In this document: piece by piece, positions 1 through 8,700 of the stretch
How the letters are laid out: every line of letters begins with the position of its first letter
How positions within the stretch are numbered: position 1 is the stretch's first letter
Assembly (NCBI GenBank): GCA_003445035.1
Contig: DLVV01000061.1
Location: 1,722 to 24,444, forward strand
DNA: 22,723 bases
Source: Planctomycetaceae bacterium
Lineage (GTDB): Bacteria; Planctomycetota; Planctomycetia; Planctomycetales; Planctomycetaceae
Reading direction: 5' to 3'
Translations under genes and position numbers: made by a program
Notes under the pieces: generated by a model
Database searches by the model: none
Seen by the model: only the letters and a program-made list of their open reading frames with translations
Told to the model about the DNA's origin: nothing

Positions 1-899
1 AGCAGGTCGGGATCGCTCGGCAACTTGTGTCGTTGGTATCGGACCGCCGCCAGGAGCCTGCCTGAGGGCAGGGCCAGCAGGTCGGGCTCGGCACCGTATC
101 GGCACATCGGGCGGTCGTCACGGCGCCAGCTCTTGCCGTCATCACTGGATCGCCAGAGAAAGGCCTGGCTGAACTGCTTCGCCTTGGGCAGCGGGCCACT
201 TTCGGACTGGAACCAGGTTCCCATGGCCAGGGCGACCGTGCCATCGGCGAGCGTCGCAAATCGACAGCGGTGAGCTCCCGCATTTTCTCGCGGTCCGCGA
301 TTGAGCTGGATCGGGGTTTCCCAGGTGGCTCCACCATCGGCCGAACGTGTGACGTAGAGGTCGGTGTGGTAGCTGGGGTCGGAGAACCCCTCGTAGGGTC
401 GCCCGTCGTTGTATTGCACCGTCAGGTGGGCCAACAGGGTGCCGCGGGGTGTGATGCCACAACCGTCGAAGCTGTTTTTCAGCAGCTTGGATCCCGCGGG
501 GGTCCGCAATCCGCGCGGCGGCGAGCCCAGGCTCTTCCAGTTCGAGCCTCCGTCAATCGATCGGGCGATGACCGACCAGCAATGAGCGAACAACTGGTTT
601 TTCGGTCCCCGGACCAGTGTCGGTTGCGAGGCGGCAAACGGGAACCGGTGTTCTTTCGAGGGCCAGGCCCGAAAACGGGTCTTGCGGTGCTGGATTCCCG
701 CCGGTGCGAACGGGCGTCCGAACAGTTCCAGGAGTTCCGGATGGCCGGCCGCCCATGTCGTCGTGACCGCCTTGCCGTCGGGCGTCTCGGCGGCACGGCA
801 TGGTGTCGTTCCTCGGAGACAGGACAGGCCGATGGCCGTCAGGAATACCAGGGCGAGCGGACGGGCCAAAACACTTGACCGATGATTCAGCACGTTCAT
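1..899 (-). CDS. Exported Asp-box (sialidase-fold) protein, 3' end outside the window
   Basis: The frame is open from an ATG at 899 to the left edge, giving 299 residues without a stop; the C-terminus is missing. Residues 1-37 look like a Sec signal peptide (hydrophobic core about 14-28, then CRAAE). Three Asp boxes (S-x-D-x-G-x-x-W) lie at about 114-121, 186-193 and 251-258, the hallmark of BNR-repeat six-bladed propellers. A later segment around 267-290 (GAEPDLLALPSGRLLAAVR) resembles the Glu/Arg-containing strand of exo-sialidases. The N-terminal FRIP/YRIP arginine motif of true sialidases is not seen, so the substrate may not be sialic acid; many planctomycete members of this fold are uncharacterised. 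A GAGG sequence lies about 7 bases before the ATG. It follows the epimerase-like gene by 133 bases on the same strand and is probably its operon partner. Confidence 0.85.
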   Translation of the reverse strand, partial: MNVLNHRSSVLARPLALVFLTAIGLSCLRGTTPCRAAETPDGKAVTTTWAAGHPELLELFGRPFAPAGIQHRKTRFRAWPSKEHRFPFAASQPTLVRGPKNQLFAHCWSVIARSIDGGSNWKSLGSPPRGLRTPAGSKLLKNSFDGCGITPRGTLLAHLTVQYNDGRPYEGFSDPSYHTDLYVTRSADGGATWETPIQLNRGPRENAGAHRCRFATLADGTVALAMGTWFQSESGPLPKAKQFSQAFLWRSSDDGKSWRRDDRPMCRYGAEPDLLALPSGRLLAAVRYQRHKLPSDPDL

Positions 900-1032
900 G
901 GAGATGCCTCGACAGGCCGGTACAGGTGGGGACGGGTGCGTGGCACTGTAGATCCGTTGTGGGTGCCGTTCAAGCGACCCCGTGGCGAGGTGTCGCGGAC
1001 GACAAAACTCACGTGGAAATGGCGGCGAGATG

Positions 1033-2409
1033 TCACGACGTGGCCAGGCGATCCAGCGCCTGCAGGTTCAGCATCAGGCGGCGGAGCGGGTGATAATTGT
1101 CCTGCCGGGTGCTGCGAGGTACGAACCGGAACCGACGGTCAGTGGCCAGGCGATAACTGGCTTGCCCGTGGGCTGTGCGGGAAAAGTGCCGGTCGGCGAT
1201 CTCCTGTGCCATGGTGAAGTAACGGGCGGCCCAAGCGGACCGGGTCAATTCGTAAGTCATCAGCGTTGCGACGAGCACCTCGTTGAGTGCCCAGAAGGAT
1301 TTCACGTAGTTGTATTCGCCGGTCATTTTCAGCGGGATCGTCTGGCTGCCGAGTTTCTGTGGACCCCATTCGTAGTCGAACTGTCCGACGTTGACCCACT
1401 CGCAGAGTCCGCCGTGCACGTGATCCCAGCCGATGTCCAGGTGCCGACGGATGCGTTTGTGACAGGTTCGCTCGATGCCGCGGTCACCACGGCGGCGGGC
1501 TTCCTTGACGACGTGCCAGAGTCCCTGCAGGCAATGTCCGACCAGGCAGCGGTTGGCTTCCTCGGGGATCCGCCCGAAGTCGTGGTCGAGAAATTCGTTG
1601 TTGAGCCCGATGTCGGGGTTGTGATGGCGTTCGAGCAAGGCCTCGATGCAGGTGTCGGCCATGGCTTTCAGTGACCGGTCGTCCCAGCGGGCCAGCATCT
1701 GCGTGCAGCAGTTGAGCACGTAGATCCAGATGCCCTGGACCCGCCAGCCCGGTTTTCGGGCGTAGGGGTCTTGATAGTCGCGGCGGGTGACCTGGGCGTA
1801 GGCCTGTTTGAGCCATCGGAATGACCGGTCTCGCAGGTCGTCGTCGTCGGTGGCAAACGCCAGTTCCTGGCAGCCCTCGATCGTGGTGAACGCGCTGTAG
1901 ACATCTCCCCGGAAGGGCTGCAACACGCGGCCTTCTCGGCTGAGCAGTTCGGGCCACCAGCCCTGCTTGTCGGGACCGTGCTTCAGCCAGAAGTTGGCCG
2001 CCTTGCGGGCGATGGACAGGGTCCGCTGGTGTTGTTTGCCGGGCAGCCGGTTCTTGAAGTGGTTGTGCAGGTAGCTGTAGACCCAGATGCCGCGGCCCTG
2101 GTACCAGTGAAACTTGTTGTCATCAACCAGTTGGCCGTCGTAACCCAGGGCACACTGGAAGCCGCCCCGCTGGTGGTCGATACCGTGGCGATCCCAGAAC
2201 GGCAGGGCGCGTGCGAAGAGTTCTTCGGCGTAGTGCTTTCGCCACCGGTCCACCACTTTTGGTGCCAGTGGCGGTTTGTCGGTCGAACCGGCTGCCAGGC
2301 AGACGGCCGGACTCAGCAGGCTTCCGCCGACGGACTTCAACCAGGTTCGGCGGTCGTGGCAAATGCTGCTGGTCACACCATGGCCTGGAGTGAAGACGAC
2401 CCGCGGCAC
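1033..2409 (-). CDS. Exported N-acylglucosamine 2-epimerase (AGE)-like protein
   Basis: The product (458 residues) matches the AGE/cellobiose 2-epimerase (alpha/alpha)6-barrel family in length past its leader and in motifs: GRGIWVYSYL carrying the conserved Arg, WWPELLSREG, VGHCLQGLW, HGGLCEWVN and a C-terminal YHPLR that fits the second catalytic His region. Family members interconvert N-acetylglucosamine/N-acetylmannosamine or epimerise or isomerise other sugars. The N-terminus has a twin-arginine-like stretch (DRRTWLKSVGG, about 19-29), so export is likely, which is unusual for an AGE enzyme. At the first catalytic site the family pattern G-H-x-x-E reads G-H-C-L-Q, so the usual Glu is Gln. 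The GTG at 2409 starts six bases after the stop of the DUF1501 gene and in the same frame; another GTG at 2376 is possible, and neither has a clear Shine-Dalgarno sequence. The exact sugar substrate cannot be told. Confidence 0.84.
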   Translation of the reverse strand: MPRVVFTPGHGVTSSICHDRRTWLKSVGGSLLSPAVCLAAGSTDKPPLAPKVVDRWRKHYAEELFARALPFWDRHGIDHQRGGFQCALGYDGQLVDDNKFHWYQGRGIWVYSYLHNHFKNRLPGKQHQRTLSIARKAANFWLKHGPDKQGWWPELLSREGRVLQPFRGDVYSAFTTIEGCQELAFATDDDDLRDRSFRWLKQAYAQVTRRDYQDPYARKPGWRVQGIWIYVLNCCTQMLARWDDRSLKAMADTCIEALLERHHNPDIGLNNEFLDHDFGRIPEEANRCLVGHCLQGLWHVVKEARRRGDRGIERTCHKRIRRHLDIGWDHVHGGLCEWVNVGQFDYEWGPQKLGSQTIPLKMTGEYNYVKSFWALNEVLVATLMTYELTRSAWAARYFTMAQEIADRHFSRTAHGQASYRLATDRRFRFVPRSTRQDNYHPLRRLMLNLQALDRLATS

Positions 2410-2415
2410 CGGGAT

Positions 2416-3765
2416 CTAGGCGAAGAGCTCATCGATCGGTGTGCCCGAGTCGACGATGAACCGGGGCCGGCCGGACGCATCGACGTAGGTGGTCTCGAGG
2501 GGAATCTCAAGATGACGATAGATGGTCGCTGCGATGTCGGCCGGACTCACCTTCTGCGATGTGATGCTGCCGCCCTGGCGGTCGGTGCCGCCGATGGTCC
2601 GGCCGTGTGACAATCCGCCACCGGCCAGGACACCACCGCCGACGGCCGGCCAGTGATCACGACCGGTGTTCTTGTTGATTCGCGGACTGCGTCCGAATTC
2701 TCCCACGGCAACGACCAGCGTGTCGTCCAGCAGGCCGCGTTCGTCCAGGTCGTCGACCAGCGTGGTCAACAGGTGATCGAAGGGGGCCAGCAGCGGTTTC
2801 AGTCCCGTTTCCACGCCGCCGTAGGCCGTCTTGACCGGGTTGCCGTGGATGTCCCAGGTGGCCGAATTTCCGTAGGCACTGAGCACGACGGTGACAAAGG
2901 GCACCCCGTGTTCGACCAGTCGGCGGGCCTGCAGAACCTGGTCGTTCATTTTGCCGGTTCGACCGAACTGGTCGATCCAGGGCACGCGATTGTAGAGGCG
3001 ACGCACCGATTTGGGCTCGGCATCCAGATCGAAGGCACTCCGGGCACGACCGCCCAGAACGACCTCAATCGCTTCCTCCCGCAACCGTGGCACGCTGTCG
3101 GTCGCCCCGGACAGATCGGGGCCACCTGTGTACCGGTCAAGTTTCTTCAGGAGTCCGTGTCGCCGTTTCAGCACGCCGTCGGTCAGGAGATCGGCTCGCT
3201 GAAAGGGGCCGGCTCCCAGGTTTCCGTGAAACGGGTCGTGCTGTTGGCCCAGGGCCCCGCCACGTGCGATGGACCCTTCGGTGACATGAAAGGTGACGTA
3301 GGCGGGGAGTCCCGGACGATTCGGTCCGCGGAACTGCGAGACCACTGACCCCATCGCGGGGATCCGGTTGGCTCGTGGGTTGGTTTCCCTGGCCTCGCGG
3401 CTTCCCGTTTGCATCACGGTGTTGGGATCGTGTTCACAGTCGGAACAGTCGATCGAACGCAGCAGGGTCAACTTCTCGAGCAACCTCGCGTGGCCGGGCA
3501 GGTGTTCGGTGACCCGAACCCCCGGCTGGGTGGTGGCGATCGGGGTGTAGGGCCCGCGGATTTCGGCCGGGGCCGACGGCTTGGGGTCCCACATGTCGAT
3601 GTGGCTCGGGCCGCCGTTCATCCACAGAAAGATCACGCTCTTGTTCGAGTCCGTACGGCTGGTCTTTCCGGCCGCGGCACAGGTCAGACGGGACGAGCCG
3701 ATCGACAGGGCCGATCCGAGCGAGCCCTGCAGGAACAGTCGGCGGTGGAGGGCTGCGGGATGCAT
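2416..3765 (-). CDS. DUF1501 family protein, Tat-exported (alkaline phosphatase/sulfatase superfamily)
   Basis: The 449-residue product shows the DUF1501 hallmarks: a leader with twin arginine (HRRLFLQGSLG, about 7-17), the FLWMNGGPSHIDMWDPKP segment (about 46-63) carrying putative metal-binding Asp, and VGEFGRSPRINKNTGRDHWP near 354-373. The family belongs to the alkaline phosphatase-like superfamily, but its reaction is not established. The ATG at 3765 is chosen because the Tat leader begins directly there; the frame stays open a further 84 codons upstream, but that stretch has no family resemblance. In planctomycetes a DUF1501 gene usually follows a DUF1549/DUF1553 cytochrome-type gene. 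Here it instead heads an operon with an epimerase-like and an Asp-box protein, and its 5' side faces a divergent control region. Confidence 0.93.
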   Translation of the reverse strand: MHPAALHRRLFLQGSLGSALSIGSSRLTCAAAGKTSRTDSNKSVIFLWMNGGPSHIDMWDPKPSAPAEIRGPYTPIATTQPGVRVTEHLPGHARLLEKLTLLRSIDCSDCEHDPNTVMQTGSREARETNPRANRIPAMGSVVSQFRGPNRPGLPAYVTFHVTEGSIARGGALGQQHDPFHGNLGAGPFQRADLLTDGVLKRRHGLLKKLDRYTGGPDLSGATDSVPRLREEAIEVVLGGRARSAFDLDAEPKSVRRLYNRVPWIDQFGRTGKMNDQVLQARRLVEHGVPFVTVVLSAYGNSATWDIHGNPVKTAYGGVETGLKPLLAPFDHLLTTLVDDLDERGLLDDTLVVAVGEFGRSPRINKNTGRDHWPAVGGGVLAGGGLSHGRTIGGTDRQGGSITSQKVSPADIAATIYRHLEIPLETTYVDASGRPRFIVDSGTPIDELFA

Positions 3766-3888
3766 TCCGGGAGTCTCTTCGGAGCTTCCGCCTGAGCCAG
3801 CGTTTCCGGGGGACGGTCTGCTAAGTGTATCGGTCCGCCGGGGGGTTCTCAAACACCTGTCTGGTCTTCGGGAGCGGCGATGACCGTG

Positions 3889-3917
3889 TTGGTGTCGGAC
3901 CTGTTGTGGGATATGCT
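3889..3917 (+). promoter_or_regulatory. Possible sigma-70-type promoter for the M81 gene
   Basis: TTGGTG (3889-3894) and TATGCT (3912-3917) are separated by exactly 17 bases, matching the consensus at three and four of six positions. It would give a leader of about 190 bases. In GC-rich DNA such pairs occur by chance, so this is tentative. Confidence 0.3.
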
Positions 3918-3934
3918 GAGCGATTCTCATGCGG

Positions 3935-3946
3935 AGCCACGTGGCT
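3935..3946. promoter_or_regulatory. 12-bp perfect palindrome, candidate operator
   Basis: AGCCACGTGGCT is its own reverse complement over all 12 bases. It sits 17 bases after the TATGCT element, where a repressor would block early transcription, and lies between two divergent operons. No regulator gene is nearby to pair with it. Confidence 0.45.
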
Positions 3947-3970
3947 TCTGCGGATTTGCGGATCTGCGGG
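3947..3970. repeat. Period-8 tandem repeat, three copies
   Basis: TCTGCGGA, TTTGCGGA and TCTGCGGG follow one another without spacers, directly after the palindrome. The copies differ from the consensus by at most one base. The repeat is short and may be chance or part of a binding site. Confidence 0.5.
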
Positions 3971-4112
3971 TAACGATCTGCCGCCTGCTCGGGATGGTCT
4001 TGCACCGGACGGTTCATCCGCCGGCTGGATGTCCCGTGTCAAAGTGGGGCGGCAGGATTGATGTCGTGTGGGAATGGGGTTTCCTCCGGACCAGCGGACA
4101 GGGAGGCAGTCG

Positions 4113-5609
4113 ATGCGGATTGCGTTTGGTGAAATCGTCCAGGAAACCGGGACCTTCACACGGGCACGGACCGGACGGGATGCTTTCGAGGCCTACGGGC
4201 TGTTCCAGGGAGCGGAATTGCTCGAACAGTTGCCCGGGGTGGGGCCACTGGGAGGGTTTTTGCAGGTGGCAGCCGAGCGGGACCAATCGGTCGAGCTGGT
4301 CCCGTTGTCTCGGGCCTGGGCCGGAGCCGGGGCGAAGATTCTTGACGAGACCTACGACGAACTGCTCGAGATGCTGCTCGAGCCGTTGCGGTCTGCGGGG
4401 GACCTGGACGCGCTGTTCCTGTCTCTGCACGGAGCGGCCAGCATCGAGCGGGACGACGATCTGGAGGGTGCGGTGCTGGAGGCGGTTCGTGATGTGATCG
4501 GCCCGGATGTGCCGTTGGCATGCCCCCTGGACCACCATGCCAACATCACGACCAGGATGGTCGAGATGGCCGACCTGCTGGTCGGCCACGAAACCCAGCC
4601 GCACAATACGCTGGGGACCGGGGTGAAGGCCGCGAGATTGTTCTTCGACTGGCTCGAAACCGGACGCCGTCCGGAGATCGGGTGGCGGAAAATCCCGATG
4701 ATCACTCCACAGGATCAGTTCCTGACCTCCGGCGGCCCGATGAAGGCCTGGTTCGACCGGGCCCGGGAACTGGAACAGCGGGCAGGGGTGCTGGACGTGT
4801 CCCCCTACCCGATGCAGCCCTGGCTCGACGTGGCCGAAGGCGGCTGGGCGGTCGTGGTGCACACCGACGGAGATGCGGAACTGGCCGATGCGCTGGCTGC
4901 CGAAATGGGGGCGATGGCCTGGGAGATGCGGGAGGACTTCTGGAAGTCCGAACGGGTGGAAGTGTCCGAAGCCGTCCGGCGTGCCTACGCTCACGAGGAC
5001 GGGTTGCTGATTCTCTCGGACACCGGCGACTCGGTTTACGGAGGTGCTCCCGGGGACAGCACCTGGATCCTGAGGGAACTGCTGGCGCAGGCTACGGCAC
5101 AGCCGGAATCGGATCGCCTGATGCTGGTTCCGATCGTTGATCCCGACGCCGTGGCTGTTGCCTGCTCGGCCGGGATCGGTGCCGAGGTGACCGTGTCGCT
5201 TGGGGGCAAGATCGACAACCAGTTCAGCCAGCCGATCGAGACGACCGCCCGCGTGGCGGCCATCTCCGAGAACCACGAGGTGCACGCCGGGGAACGGGGA
5301 ACCGCGGAGATCGGACAGGTGGTGCTGTTGCAATCCGGTCCGGTTCACATCGTGGTGATGGCGGCGGCTGGATTCGCCATCTGCCATCCCATGCTCTACC
5401 AGCACCTGGGACTGGATGTCGAACAGGCCCGGGCGGTGGTCGTCAAGACCGCCAGCAACTTCCAGTACTTTGACGATTGGCGTCGAGCGTTGATCCGGGT
5501 GGATTCCCCGGGGATGACCCAGTCGGACCTGACGGCGTTCACCTGGACGCGGACTCCGCGGCCGATCTTTCCGTTCGATGCCGATGTGACCTGGGATCCG
5601 GGTGCCTGA
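4113..5609 (+). CDS. M81 family metallopeptidase (MlrC/microcystinase C-like)
   Basis: The 498-residue product is an MlrC-type (former DUF1485) protein. N-terminal motifs are GEIVQETGTFT (6-16), SLHGAAS with His106, LDHHANITTRM with Asp140 and His142, and GHETQPHN with His164. The D-x-H-x21-H spacing fits the zinc site of MlrC. The C-terminal domain shows SDTGDSVYGGAPGDST and a KTASNFQ segment. MlrC from microcystin degraders cleaves linearised microcystin peptides, but most family members have unknown substrates, and this one differs at several usual positions (for example Q in place of Y before P-H). The start is set at 4113 because GGGAGG at 4101-4106 lies six bases before it; an in-frame ATG 15 codons earlier lacks such a site. 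No signal peptide is seen, so it is likely cytoplasmic. Confidence 0.92.
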   Translation: MRIAFGEIVQETGTFTRARTGRDAFEAYGLFQGAELLEQLPGVGPLGGFLQVAAERDQSVELVPLSRAWAGAGAKILDETYDELLEMLLEPLRSAGDLDALFLSLHGAASIERDDDLEGAVLEAVRDVIGPDVPLACPLDHHANITTRMVEMADLLVGHETQPHNTLGTGVKAARLFFDWLETGRRPEIGWRKIPMITPQDQFLTSGGPMKAWFDRARELEQRAGVLDVSPYPMQPWLDVAEGGWAVVVHTDGDAELADALAAEMGAMAWEMREDFWKSERVEVSEAVRRAYAHEDGLLILSDTGDSVYGGAPGDSTWILRELLAQATAQPESDRLMLVPIVDPDAVAVACSAGIGAEVTVSLGGKIDNQFSQPIETTARVAAISENHEVHAGERGTAEIGQVVLLQSGPVHIVVMAAAGFAICHPMLYQHLGLDVEQARAVVVKTASNFQYFDDWRRALIRVDSPGMTQSDLTAFTWTRTPRPIFPFDADVTWDPGA

Positions 5610-5679
5610 GGGGCACGGTTCGGGAGTCAGTGACGGTTGGAGTTGTCGGAGACGAGTCGCCATTGTCGCGGTTCGGGGT

Positions 5680-5693
5680 CAGTCCCTAGACTG
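5680..5693 (+). terminator. Short hairpin after the M81 gene, weak terminator candidate
   Basis: CAGTC and GACTG form a perfect 5-bp stem around a CCTA loop, about 70 bases after the M81 stop. Only a GGGTTTC follows, not a real T-tract, so termination is doubtful. Confidence 0.22.
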
Positions 5694-5734
5694 GGGTTTC
5701 TGCCTGTGAATCGTCCCGCGTCGTTTCCCTCACC

Positions 5735-5758
5735 GGCACCGGTCCTGGTGCCAAGGAA
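5735..5758 (+). promoter_or_regulatory. Hairpin abutting the ribosome binding site of the DUF1592-type gene
   Basis: GGCACC (5735-5740) and GGTGCC (5747-5752) pair around a six-base loop. The stem ends one base-step before AAGGAA (5753-5758), which lies ten bases from the GTG start at 5769. The site supports that GTG as the true start. Whether the hairpin modulates translation is inference. Confidence 0.4.
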
Positions 5759-5768
5759 CACCACCTCC

Positions 5769-8700
5769 GTGAGTTCTGTTCGCCCTTTGCTGGCCGTGGT
5801 GATACTGGTCGCGGCGGCGTCCTCGTCTGTTGCTGCCGATCGGCCTCCCGTCACGTTTGCTGCTGATGTTCTTCCGGCACTGAAGGCCTTCTGCGTCGAC
5901 TGCCACAACGCCAAGGTGTCGGAGGGAAACACGCGGCTGGACGACCTGAACCCGGACCTGGTCGGCGGGCCCGATGCCGAGCGGTGGCATCACGCCCTGA
6001 ACATGATCAACCTCGGCAAGATGCCTCCCAAGGACGCCGACAAGGTGCCCGCGGCCCGGCTGGTGAGGATGATCGACTGGATCCAGGGCGAACTGGCCAA
6101 GTCGATCAAGGCGCATCGGACCAGCTCCCGCAACGTCATTCGTCGGCTGACCCGTCAGCAGTACACCAACACGCTGCAGGAACTGCTTGGCCTTTCGATC
6201 AATTTCGGCCAGCTGCTCCCCGAGGATGGCAAGTCGAAGTCGGGGTTCTCCAACAACGCCACCGTGTTGCAGGCGACGCCGCTTCACCTGGAGTACTACC
6301 AGTCGATTGCCCGCCGGGCGCTCGATCAGGCGATCTTCACCGAAAAGCCTGCCAACACCCGTTACCGCATCCGCATCGGGACCGGTATCGGCAAGGGGCT
6401 GGCCCGCGGGAAGGCGGCCGGGCGATTCGGCGGATACGTTTCCCAGCCGGTCGATCCGCAGCATTTGGTGGCCGAGGTTCTCGGCACCGACGGCCGGCCG
6501 ATCACCGTTGACCCGGCCACACGGACCGGTCCGTACGCCAACATCCTGCAGAACCTGGGAATCGGTATGCGGGGGTCGCACAAGCACCGCTACCAGGTCA
6601 CCGACGGGGGCATGCTGCTGGATTCGGCCGTGCCGCACCGCGAGGTGGCACCGGGGTCGTGGCACGGGCCGTCGCCCAATCTCAAGATGCTGATTCGTCG
6701 TGACTTTCCGGCCACCGGAGATTTTGTGCTGCGGGTCAGAGCTGCCTCGGTCGCCAAACGCAACGAGGAATTGCCGGCTTCCTACAACAAGAAGCAAAGA
6801 CAGACATTGCTCATGGGGGAAGAAGTTGTCTCCTCGGGCCAGGGGGCGATCACCGTGACAGCCGCCCAGGCCACCGACCTTTATTTGCTGCTGTTGACCG
6901 ACGGCCGGCTGGTGCCCAACAACACGTCGAAGATGGAACGGTCGGCGAAATTCGGTTTCGATCTGCCCGCTCGCGACGTCTATCACGTGGATGTCGTCAC
7001 GACGGCCAAGACGGTCATGCGGCGGATCGACATGAACCTGGAGGTTGTGGGCACCTCCGGACGACTCAAGCACCGATTCCGCAAGGGACCGGTTGACCGG
7101 GAACGGGTCGAGAAGAAGGCGCTCAGCGTGGAGAGCCTCGGCATTCTTGACCTGCCGAAAGGCCAGGGGGCCCTGCAGTTGAAGTGGAAGGGCGGGCTGA
7201 GTGTCGAACGGGTCGTGTTGACTCCGCTGGCCAAGAACCACGCGATTCGCAGGGAACGTGCGGAGCAACTCACCCGATCCAAGAGCCAGGCGACGAAATC
7301 CGACAAGCGGCAACCGGTTTTGCAGGTCTCACTTGGCAACCGCACCGACGACGGACAGGACGCCCGGCGGTTCGATTCGATTCAGCCGATCAAGACTCCC
7401 GATGGCAAGATGGCCAACTACGAGTTCTTCGGACGGCTCGAAAACCTGCCGGTTCCGCAGGTCGACCTCGCCGAGTTGAGCAACCTGGCCAACATCATGG
7501 TGTTGACCGTCTGGAACGGCGACTTCGTCAAGGACCAGAAGCAGCCGGGATCGCGGGTGCTGGTGGAGTCGATGGAATTCGAGGCGCCGTATTTTTCCAG
7601 GTGGCCGCCGGCCAGCCACACCGGCATTCTGTTCGATTCGCCGAACAAGGGGGACGAGAACGTCTACACCCGCGAGGTGCTGCAGCGGTTCCTCCGTCGG
7701 GCCTTCCGGCGACCGCCACGAGCCCGGGAAGTCGACCTCTACCACGCGTTCTGGAAAAGCGTTCGGGGGGAGTTCAAACGGTACGAGGACAGTGTCAAAG
7801 AGGTGCTGGTGGCGGTGCTCTGTTCGCCGAAATTCCTGTTCCTGGCCGAATCGAACGCCGAGAAGAAGACCGAGCAGCAACGGGAGTACGAACTGGCCTC
7901 ACGGTTGTCGTACTTCCTCTGGAATTCGCCCCCCGACCGCAGACTCTACGATCTGGCCGCCAGCGGAACGCTCCGGAAATCCCTGGCCGGAGAGACCCGG
8001 CGGATGGTGGGAGACCCGCGGGTACGGCGGTTTGTCGAATCGTTCTGTGACGAATGGCTGAAGCTGTACCGTCACAAGGAGATGCAGGTCGATGTCCGTC
8101 AGTTCGGCGGCTTCACCCGCTTCGTCAAGGAGGACATGGCCAGGGAGACCTACGGGTTCGTGCAGCACTGCCTGCAGAAGGACCTGGACCTGTTCACCCT
8201 GATCGACAGTGACTTCGTGATGATCAACCAGAACCTCGCCGAGTACTACGGGATCTCCGGAGTGCAGGGAACGGAATTCCGGCCGGTGAAGGTGACCCGC
8301 GAAATGGGCCGCGGCGGCCTGCTGACCCAGGGCTCGTTTCTCAGTGGCCATTCCGACGGTCGGCACGCACACCCGATCAAACGGGCCGTGTGGATGATGG
8401 AGCGGATTCTCGGCGAATCTCCTCCTCCGCCTCCTCCCAACGTTCCGGGGCTCGAGCAGAAGGAGAAGGATGCCCGGTTGACGATTGCCCAGCAACTGGT
8501 CGTCCATCGCGAGAATGTCTCGTGCCGGAACTGTCACCAGAAGCTCGACCCCTACGGATTGATTTTCGAAGACTACAACGGTGCGGGGCTGCTCAAGAGC
8601 AACGCCGGGAAGAATCCGGACACCAGGGCAAAACTGCCCGGCGGCACGGTTGTTGACGGGGTGACCGGCATGAAGGCGCATATCCTCAAGTCGCAACGCA

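Larger units (their letters stand above)
3766..4112. other. Divergent intergenic control region
   Basis: This 347-base gap separates the minus-strand DUF1501 operon from the plus-strand M81 peptidase gene. Open frames exist on both strands but none resembles a protein family. It holds a promoter-like pair, a 12-bp palindrome and a period-8 repeat, listed separately, and ends in a strong ribosome binding site (GGGAGG, 4101-4106). Confidence 0.7.

Noticed and set aside
3766..4017. N-terminal extension of the first DUF1501 frame
   Set aside because: The 84 extra residues are Arg/Pro-rich, precede a complete Tat leader and overlap the divergent control region.
4014..5663. Open frame of 549 codons on the minus strand
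   Set aside because: It lies antisense to the clear M81 peptidase gene, is rich in Arg, His, Pro and Gly, and shows no domain motif. Long antisense frames are common in GC-rich genes.
5730..7313. Open frame of 527 codons on the minus strand
   Set aside because: Antisense to the first half of the DUF1592-type gene, which has multiple recognised domains; no family resemblance in the antisense translation.
8415..8445. CCT-rich low-complexity run
   Set aside because: It encodes the proline run that is normal for DUF1588 domains, so it is not a separate repeat element.
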